Assembly (NCBI GenBank): GCA_000431075.1
Contig: HF986897.1
Coordinates: 15,548-41,727, forward strand
Source of the DNA: Firmicutes bacterium CAG:555
GTDB lineage: Bacteria > Bacillota > Clostridia > Oscillospirales > Oscillospiraceae
Reading direction: 5' to 3'
Length of the DNA stretch: 26,180 nt
Shown here in pieces: positions 22,100 through 26,180 of the stretch. The notes under the pieces were generated by a model. It made no database searches. It saw nothing but the letters and a program-made list of their open reading frames with translations, and was not told the origin of the DNA. Position 1 is the first letter of the stretch. Each line of letters begins with the position of its first letter. The position numbers and the translations under genes are program-made.

Positions 22100-22192
22100 T
22101 TAGAAATTTTGAAATAATGAGCCGTTATATCGTCTGTGTAGTTTAAAATTTTCTGTGCCTCGGGGACACATTCGTTCTCTCAGCCATTTCAT
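22100..22192 (-). CDS. Possible second small ORF between attenuator and metQ
   Basis: 30 codons starting at 22192 with GAAAGGAG about 9 nt upstream; sequence begins MKWLRERMCPRGTENFKLHR. Its TAA (22102-22100) touches the AAAGGAG of metQ, so translation could be coupled to metQ. It lies beyond the leader terminator and is made only in read-through transcripts. No resemblance is recognised. It may be only a chance frame. Confidence 0.35.
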   Translation of the reverse strand: MKWLRERMCPRGTENFKLHRRYNGSLFQNF

Positions 22193-22219
22193 ACGGCGCA
22201 TCTCCTTTCTAAAACAAAC

Positions 22220-22255
22220 AAAAAACAGCGGCCGGTCAGTGACCTTCCGCTGTTT
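22220..22255 (-). terminator. Leader terminator (attenuator) of the metQNI operon
   Basis: On the minus strand AACAGCGG-AA-GGTCA-C-TGACC-GG-CCGCTGTT, then T6: a strong two-part stem. It lies 27 nt after the Met-rich leader ORF and about 135 nt before metQ. Its 5' arm contains CAGCGGA (22252-22246), which can instead pair with TCCGCTG (22306-22300) inside the leader ORF, giving a competing antiterminator. Confidence 0.88.
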
Positions 22256-22281
22256 GTTTACCTTGGTAGTGGCTCAAGCCG

Positions 22282-22386
22282 TCAAACAGATTCAGAAAGC
22301 AGCGGACCGTTTTGGACACGACGAAACATGCACATGCGGCACATGCACATCGACATCATCATGCTGTTCACGGTAAGCTTTTTCAT
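22282..22386 (-). CDS. Met-rich leader peptide of the metQNI attenuator
   Basis: 34 codons from ATG 22386 to TGA 22282-22284, with AAAGGAC as ribosome-binding site 11 nt upstream. The peptide starts MKKLTVNS, then MMMSMCMCRMCM (residues 9-20), then FRRVQNGPLLSESV. Seven of twelve central codons are Met and three are Cys, far above chance. It is framed by a canonical promoter and an intrinsic terminator before a methionine-transport operon. By analogy with trp, his and leu leaders, ribosomes starved of Met-tRNA would stall on the Met codons, free the TCCGCTG arm and prevent the terminator. It is missed by length-filtered gene finding. Confidence 0.85.
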   Translation of the reverse strand: MKKLTVNSMMMSMCMCRMCMFRRVQNGPLLSESV

Positions 22387-22440
22387 GAATGCTTTCTGTC
22401 CTTTCTCAAGATTGACGGGCTAAGCCCTGTTGACGGTGTC

Positions 22441-22469
22441 ATATTAGCCCCTATTATCGATTCTGTCAA
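22441..22469 (-). promoter_or_regulatory. Promoter of the metQNI leader and operon
   Basis: Minus strand perfect TTGACA (22469-22464), 17 nt, TAATAT (22446-22441). The leader between here and metQ shows neither an S-box (SAM) riboswitch core nor a T-box AGGGTGG element. Confidence 0.85.
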
Positions 22470-22541
22470 GAGCTAATTATCTATTTTAACAATATGCATA
22501 AAAGTCCACACGCCCAATTGCAGTCATATTGTGCGCTTTGC

Positions 22542-22570
22542 TTGAAAACGGGGCGCAGTCGTGCTAAAAT
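22542..22570 (+). promoter_or_regulatory. Promoter of the DrrAB-like ABC operon
   Basis: TTGAAA (22542-22547), 17 nt, TAAAAT (22565-22570), 33 nt before the start codon. Confidence 0.7.
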
Positions 22571-22602
22571 TGCGGTGTTAAAAGCGTTTGAAAGGGAACG
22601 AT

Positions 22603-23517
22603 ATGACGGATCTAATAAAAATCGAGCATCTGCAAAAGCATTTCGGCGATGTTTTTGCTGTCAATGACATTAGCTTCAAGGTCAAAAAAGGTGAGCTGTT
22701 TGCGTTTTTGGGCGTGAACGGAGCGGGAAAGTCGACGACTATAAATATAATCTGCGGCCAGCTCAAGCGTGACGGCGGCAGCGTCGAGATATGCGGCACG
22801 GACATTGAACGTGACCCCGACAAGGTCAAACGCAGCCTCGGCGTTGTGTTCCAAAGCTCTGTTTTGGATAAGGAGCTGTCGGTAAGAGACAACCTCGAAA
22901 GCCGTGCGGCGCTTTACGGCATCAGCGGCACGGCATTCAAAAGTCGCCTATCTGAGCTTGCACAGCTCTTAAGCTTTGAAGATATCCTCCGCCGCCCCGT
23001 CGGCAAGCTGTCCGGCGGGCAGAGACGGCGCATCGACATCGCCCGTGCGCTGTTCCACGAGCCGGAGATACTCATACTCGACGAGCCGACAACGGGGCTT
23101 GACCCGCAGACACGAAGTCTCTTGTGGAGCGTTGTCGAGCAGCTGCGCCGTGACAAGGACATGACGGTGTTCCTCACGACCCACTACATGGAGGAGGCTG
23201 CCGATGCCGACTATGTTGTTATTCTCGACCACGGCAAAATTGCCGCCGAGGGTACGCCGCTTGAGCTCAAAAACGGTTACACCGGCGATTTTATCACACT
23301 CTACGGTGCATCCGAGGACAGCGTCAAGGCTCTCGGCGCACCGTATACGCCTATGCGGGATGCATTCCGCATCATGGTACCAGATACGGCCGCCGCCACC
23401 GAGCTTATCATAAAGCACCCCGAAATTTTCCGTGACTATGAGATAACCAAGGGTAAGATGGACGATGTTTTCCTTGCCGTTACAGGCAAGGCGCTGGAGG
23501 GGGGCGAAGGCAGATGA
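22603..23517 (+). CDS. ABC-2 type exporter, ATP-binding protein (DrrA/CcmA-like)
   Basis: 304 residues. Walker A GVNGAGKSTT, signature LSGGQRRRIDIARAL, Walker B ILILDEPTTGLD and switch His 'TTHYMEEA' are complete. The C-terminal extension (about 215-304) is of the DrrA type. The start at 22603 follows AAAGGGAACG; the in-frame TTG at 22588 is less likely. It overlaps the permease gene by four bases (ATGA), so the two make one exporter of antibiotic/lipid type; the substrate is not deducible. Confidence 0.92.
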   Translation: MTDLIKIEHLQKHFGDVFAVNDISFKVKKGELFAFLGVNGAGKSTTINIICGQLKRDGGSVEICGTDIERDPDKVKRSLGVVFQSSVLDKELSVRDNLESRAALYGISGTAFKSRLSELAQLLSFEDILRRPVGKLSGGQRRRIDIARALFHEPEILILDEPTTGLDPQTRSLLWSVVEQLRRDKDMTVFLTTHYMEEAADADYVVILDHGKIAAEGTPLELKNGYTGDFITLYGASEDSVKALGAPYTPMRDAFRIMVPDTAAATELIIKHPEIFRDYEITKGKMDDVFLAVTGKALEGGEGR

Positions 23518-24416
23518 CCGGACTTTTTGCACTCGTAAAGCGAAACACGAAGCTTTATTTTAAGGATAAGGGCATGTTCTTTTCATCCCTCATCACGCCG
23601 ATAATTCTGCTTGTGCTGTATGCAGCGTTTCTCAAAAGTGTTTACGATGACTCATTCCGCTCGGCACTCGCTGCTGCAGGCGTGACCATTTCCGACAACG
23701 TCATAAACGCCTGCGTCGGCGGTCAGCTCATATCTTCGATTTTAGCCGTCAGCTGCATCACCGTTGCGTTCTGCTCAAATCTTCTAATGATAAAGGACAA
23801 GACCTCGGGCGCACGGCACGATCTGACCATCTCGCCGATAAGCCTCGGTACACTGGGACTGAGCTACTATCTTTCGACGCTTCTGTCGACGCTCATCATA
23901 AGCGTCACGGCGCTTGCGGTGTGTCTCGGCTACCTCGCCGCGGTCGGCTGGTTTATGACGGCAGGCGATGTGCTGCTGATGCTTTTAGATGTGTTCCTGC
24001 TCACCATGTTCGGCACGGCTCTATCCTCGTGCGTGAACTTCTTCCTCTCCACCGACGGGCAGGCATCCGCAGTCGGAACGATAGTCAGCGCAGGGTACGG
24101 CTTTATATGCGGAGCGTATATGCCCATGTCGTCGTTCGGTGCGGGGCTGCAAAAGGTGCTGAGCTTTCTCCCGGGCACCTATGGCACGAGCCTAATCCGC
24201 AACCACGCCATGCAGGGCAGCTTCGCCGAGATGGAGCATCTCGGCTTCCCTGCGGAGGTCATCTCCGCCATTCGTGACAGCGTTGACTGTAACCTCTACT
24301 TCTTCGGTGACAAGGTCGAGATCACTACGATGTATCTCGTCCTGTGCGCAAGCATCCTGCTGTTCATCGGCATATATATCGCAATGAACAATTTTGCGGG
24401 CAAAGCCGCAAAATAA
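23514..24416 (+). CDS. ABC-2 type exporter, permease
   Basis: 300 residues with six predicted helices (about 23-42, 66-88, 110-136, 146-168, 180-205, 273-292) and the ABC-2 family pattern, including an amphipathic N-terminal segment 'ALVKRNTKLYFKDKG' and 'YGFICGAYMPMSSFGAGLQK' in the fifth segment with 'LSFLPGTYGTSLIR' after it. It pairs with the ATPase gene just upstream. A terminator follows directly. Confidence 0.9.
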   Translation: MTGLFALVKRNTKLYFKDKGMFFSSLITPIILLVLYAAFLKSVYDDSFRSALAAAGVTISDNVINACVGGQLISSILAVSCITVAFCSNLLMIKDKTSGARHDLTISPISLGTLGLSYYLSTLLSTLIISVTALAVCLGYLAAVGWFMTAGDVLLMLLDVFLLTMFGTALSSCVNFFLSTDGQASAVGTIVSAGYGFICGAYMPMSSFGAGLQKVLSFLPGTYGTSLIRNHAMQGSFAEMEHLGFPAEVISAIRDSVDCNLYFFGDKVEITTMYLVLCASILLFIGIYIAMNNFAGKAAK

Positions 24417-24450
24417 AAAAGGAGTTTGGATATTTCCACACTCCTTTTTG
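24415..24450. terminator. Bidirectional intrinsic terminator
   Basis: AAAAAAGGAGT..TGG-ATATT-TCCA..ACTCCTTTTT between the converging ABC permease and rhodanese genes. Confidence 0.87.
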
Positions 24451-24451
24451 C

Positions 24452-24763
24452 TTACTCCAATCCGTACGGCCAGCCGATAAGGCTGCCGACATCGTATAGC
24501 TGCGTGTAGCCAAGCTCGTCGAGCTTGTGCGCAGCCTCGGCGCTGCGCCTTCCGGAGCGGCAGTAGAGGATATACGGCCTGTCCTTGTCGGGGATGAGCA
24601 TCATTGCACTCACATCGTTTATCTCGTCGACAGGAAACAGCAGCGCACCCACGGCGTGGCCGGTGATGTATTCCTCCTCCTCACGCACATCGACGATAAT
24701 GCAGTCGGGCTTTGTGTCGAGTATCTGCTTTGCCTCGGTAAAGTCTATCTTTTTGATTGCCAT
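24452..24763 (-). CDS. Single-domain rhodanese-like protein
   Basis: 103 residues, one rhodanese domain. 'CIIVDVREEEEYITGHAVGA' is the N-terminal signature and 'YILYCRSGRRSAEAAHKL' holds the active-site Cys loop CRSGRRS, so persulfide carriage is possible. 'YDVGSLIGWPYGLE' is the typical end of the small clostridial type. GAGGTGA precedes the start. It begins 9 nt after the bioY stop, forming an operon with it; a link to sulfur for biotin synthesis is tempting but unproven. Confidence 0.9.
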   Translation of the reverse strand: MAIKKIDFTEAKQILDTKPDCIIVDVREEEEYITGHAVGALLFPVDEINDVSAMMLIPDKDRPYILYCRSGRRSAEAAHKLDELGYTQLYDVGSLIGWPYGLE

Positions 24764-24772
24764 ATTGTCACC

Positions 24773-25297
24773 TCACGAAAAAATGTGCGGTTTTACCCTG
24801 TCAACTAATTTGCAGGCGATGAACATTTTGATAAGATCGGGGATAATAAACGGGAACACGCACATCGACAGCGCCTTCAGGTAGTTCATGTCGCCGGTAT
24901 AGACATGTACAAACCACAGCGTGCCAAAGGTGTAGCAGCCGACAAGTCCCGCCGTCAGGGCAATAAAATCAGAATACTTTGCCTTGCCCAAAAGCTTTTT
25001 CACGATGCCGTAAATTAACGCCGCCAGCAAAAAGCCCCAGATATACCCTGCCGTCGGTCCGACTAAATGTCCCATGCCGCCGACGAAGCCGGAGAACACC
25101 GGCAGTCCGAATGCGCCGAGCAGGATGTACACCGAGATGGACAGCGCACCCCAGCTCCAGCCCAAAAGTCCGAGTGCGCAGAACACCGCAAAGGTCTGCA
25201 GCGTAAACGGCACGACCGCCGGTATGCTGATCCACGAGCATGCGGCGATTATAGCCGTCATCATTGCTGTATATATAAGTTTTCTGGTATTTTTCAT
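24773..25297 (-). CDS. bioY: Biotin transporter substrate-binding membrane protein (ECF S component)
   Basis: 174 residues with six hydrophobic segments. Family motifs: 'IPAVVPFTLQTFAVFCALGL' near the N-terminus and 'GFVGGMGHLVGPTAGYIWGF' in the middle, which form the biotin site. It captures biotin and works with a shared energy-coupling module (ecfA1A2T), which is not in this window. The start at 25297 (MKNTRKLIY) has CGGAG upstream; a frame extension to 25378 lies upstream of the -10 box. First gene of bioY-rhodanese. Confidence 0.93.
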   Translation of the reverse strand: MKNTRKLIYTAMMTAIIAACSWISIPAVVPFTLQTFAVFCALGLLGWSWGALSISVYILLGAFGLPVFSGFVGGMGHLVGPTAGYIWGFLLAALIYGIVKKLLGKAKYSDFIALTAGLVGCYTFGTLWFVHVYTGDMNYLKALSMCVFPFIIPDLIKMFIACKLVDRVKPHIFS

Positions 25298-25322
25298 AAT
25301 TGCTCCGTTTTTATCGAATGGA

Positions 25323-25334
25323 GCGATTATATCA
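25323..25334 (-). promoter_or_regulatory. Extended -10 promoter of bioY
   Basis: Minus strand TGA-TATAAT (TATAAT at 25331-25326), an extended -10 with no clear -35. About 29 nt to the start codon. No BirA-type operator could be picked out with confidence. Confidence 0.5.
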
Positions 25335-25359
25335 CAAGTACGAAGGCAATAAAAGTCCT

Positions 25360-25388
25360 TTGACATCATTTTTCCCATGTAGTAAAAT
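25360..25388 (+). promoter_or_regulatory. Promoter of the DUF2461 gene
   Basis: TTGACA (25360-25365), 17 nt, TAAAAT (25383-25388), 31 nt before the start codon; divergent from bioY. Confidence 0.75.
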
Positions 25389-25419
25389 CGGTTTGCAAAT
25401 TATTATTTCCGAGGTAATT

Positions 25420-26100
25420 ATGAATTTTGACAGGATGCTTGCGTACACCGATGCGCTGAGTAAAAATAATAACAGAGTGTGGTTTCACGATAACCACGCT
25501 GATTACGACGACGCGAAGGAGGATTTCCTTACGCTTCTGGATGTCGTGAAGCTTGAAATTGCCCAGCAGGTGCCCGAGCTCGGCGATAGGCTGCTTTTTG
25601 AAAACTCGAAGAATTTCATGTACCGCATCCCCCGTGACATGCGCTACAGCAAGGCAAAGGAGCCGTATAATCCGGCGTTCAGGGCATATTTCTCGCCGAA
25701 AAAGAGCAACTTCCTGCCCCTGAGCTACTACCTGCACATTTCGCACGAGGGCTGCTATATAGAAACGGGCGCATACCCGTGGGAGACGAAAAATTTGAAT
25801 ATCCTGCGCAGCTACATCGCCACGAATTTTGAGGAGCTTGATGAAATCGTGTTTGAAAACGGCCTTGCCGTGTACGGTGAAAAGCTCAAGCGAGTTCCGG
25901 CGGGCTTCACCGCCGACCACCCCGCCGCCGATTGGCTCAAGTACAAGTTCTGGCTCGTCGAGCAGGATTTCACCGCCAAGGACATGACTGATTTTAGCAC
26001 CTTCGCCTCCGCGGCCTCCACCGCCATCCGCCGCTTCGAGCCTCTGCGCAAATTTCTCTCCGCCGCATTTGAGATATCGGCAGATGAAGATTATGAGTAG
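25420..26100 (+). CDS. DUF2461 / TIGR02453 family protein
   Basis: 226 residues, soluble. Family hallmarks are the N-terminal 'NNRVWFHDNHADYDDAKEDF', 'FMYRIPRDMRYSKAKEPYNP' with the invariant R-x-x-R-D-x-R-[FY]-S-x-x-K-x-P-Y pattern, and 'YYLHISHEGCYIETGAYPWE'. The biochemical role of the family is not known. The start at 25420 follows CCGAGGT; the open frame upstream to 25300 passes through the promoter and is not coding. Monocistronic, ended by the hairpin that follows. Confidence 0.88.
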   Translation: MNFDRMLAYTDALSKNNNRVWFHDNHADYDDAKEDFLTLLDVVKLEIAQQVPELGDRLLFENSKNFMYRIPRDMRYSKAKEPYNPAFRAYFSPKKSNFLPLSYYLHISHEGCYIETGAYPWETKNLNILRSYIATNFEELDEIVFENGLAVYGEKLKRVPAGFTADHPAADWLKYKFWLVEQDFTAKDMTDFSTFASAASTAIRRFEPLRKFLSAAFEISADEDYE

Positions 26101-26138
26101 AAAATGCAGTTAACAGCCTAGACTGTTAACTGCATTTT
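26101..26138. terminator. Intrinsic terminator of the DUF2461 gene
   Basis: AAAATGCAGTTAACAG-CCTAGA-CTGTTAACTGCATTTT, a perfect 16-bp inverted repeat beginning right after the stop codon. Confidence 0.85.
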
Positions 26139-26140
26139 CA

Positions 26141-26176
26141 GCGTGTCAAAAAAAGTCTTGTGACTTTTTTGCACGC
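26141..26176. terminator. Second hairpin, probably for a gene beyond the window
   Basis: GCGTG..AAAAAAGTC-TTGT-GACTTTTTT.CACGC. Its A/T tracts are in the stem rather than after it. It may belong to a converging minus-strand gene outside the window. Confidence 0.5.
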
Positions 26177-26180
26177 TTCA

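Noticed and set aside
22086..22440. S-box (SAM) or T-box riboswitch before metQ
   Set aside because: Expected for a Firmicutes met operon, but no S-box core and no T-box AGGGTGG element could be found. The leader is instead explained by the Met-rich ORF and terminator.

Overview
The window reads as chromosomal DNA of a low-redundancy Gram-positive anaerobe of the class Clostridia, most likely an Oscillospiraceae/Ruminococcaceae-type gut bacterium. This is inference from gene content: a large Bacillus-type SRP RNA directly upstream of dnaX-ybaB, a K+-dependent membrane pyrophosphatase, an S24/XRE regulator of clostridial type, heterodimeric ABC exporters, BioY, and strong AGGAGG ribosome-binding sites with canonical sigma-A promoters. 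No species can be named from the sequence alone. No rRNA, CRISPR array, transposase or integrase is seen.

Layout. (1) 1-1987, minus strand: a CadA/ZntA-type metal P-type ATPase (cut by the window edge) and the ArsR-family repressor gene in front of it, which is broken by a 29-nt insertion although its promoter and operator are intact. (2) 1981-3428, plus: an XRE/S24 LexA-like autoprotease regulator and a membrane zincin-like protein. (3) 3438-6910, minus: a secreted coiled-coil M23 peptidase and the pyrophosphatase HppA. (4) 7182-13527, plus: a tight six-gene run, plsC, two halves of a heterodimeric ABC exporter, a FabG-like reductase, an ECF sigma factor and its probable anti-sigma partner, closed by a terminator. 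It is followed by a decayed small gene and a VanZ-like gene. (5) 14273-16722, minus: ybaB, dnaX and the SRP RNA. (6) 16734-17542, plus: tRNA-Ala(CGC) and a membrane-anchored XRE regulator.

(7) 17552-19424 is an accessory island. It contains a frameshifted small gene, two copies of a 125-bp structured-RNA-like repeat (92 nt identical except one loop base), a small XRE repressor, and a divergently transcribed lipoprotein with three 'SAYxxAVxNGYxGT' repeats, collagen-like Gly-X-Y stretches and a Cys-rich tail. The lipoprotein promoter is overlaid by a perfect inverted repeat, and a related inverted repeat covers the probable repressor promoter, so this looks like a self-contained repressor/target switch.

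(8) 19428-22469, minus: the methionine importer metQ-metN-metI. Its leader holds the most striking element in the window: a canonical promoter, then a 34-codon peptide with a Met-rich core (MMMSMCMCRMCM), then a strong intrinsic terminator whose 5' arm can instead pair with a segment inside the leader ORF. This is the architecture of trp/his-type ribosome-mediated transcription attenuation, here apparently sensing Met-tRNA, and it replaces the S-box or T-box normally expected before Firmicutes methionine genes.

(9) 22542-26176: a DrrAB-like ABC exporter (plus), rhodanese and bioY (minus), and a DUF2461 gene (plus), with terminators separating the units.
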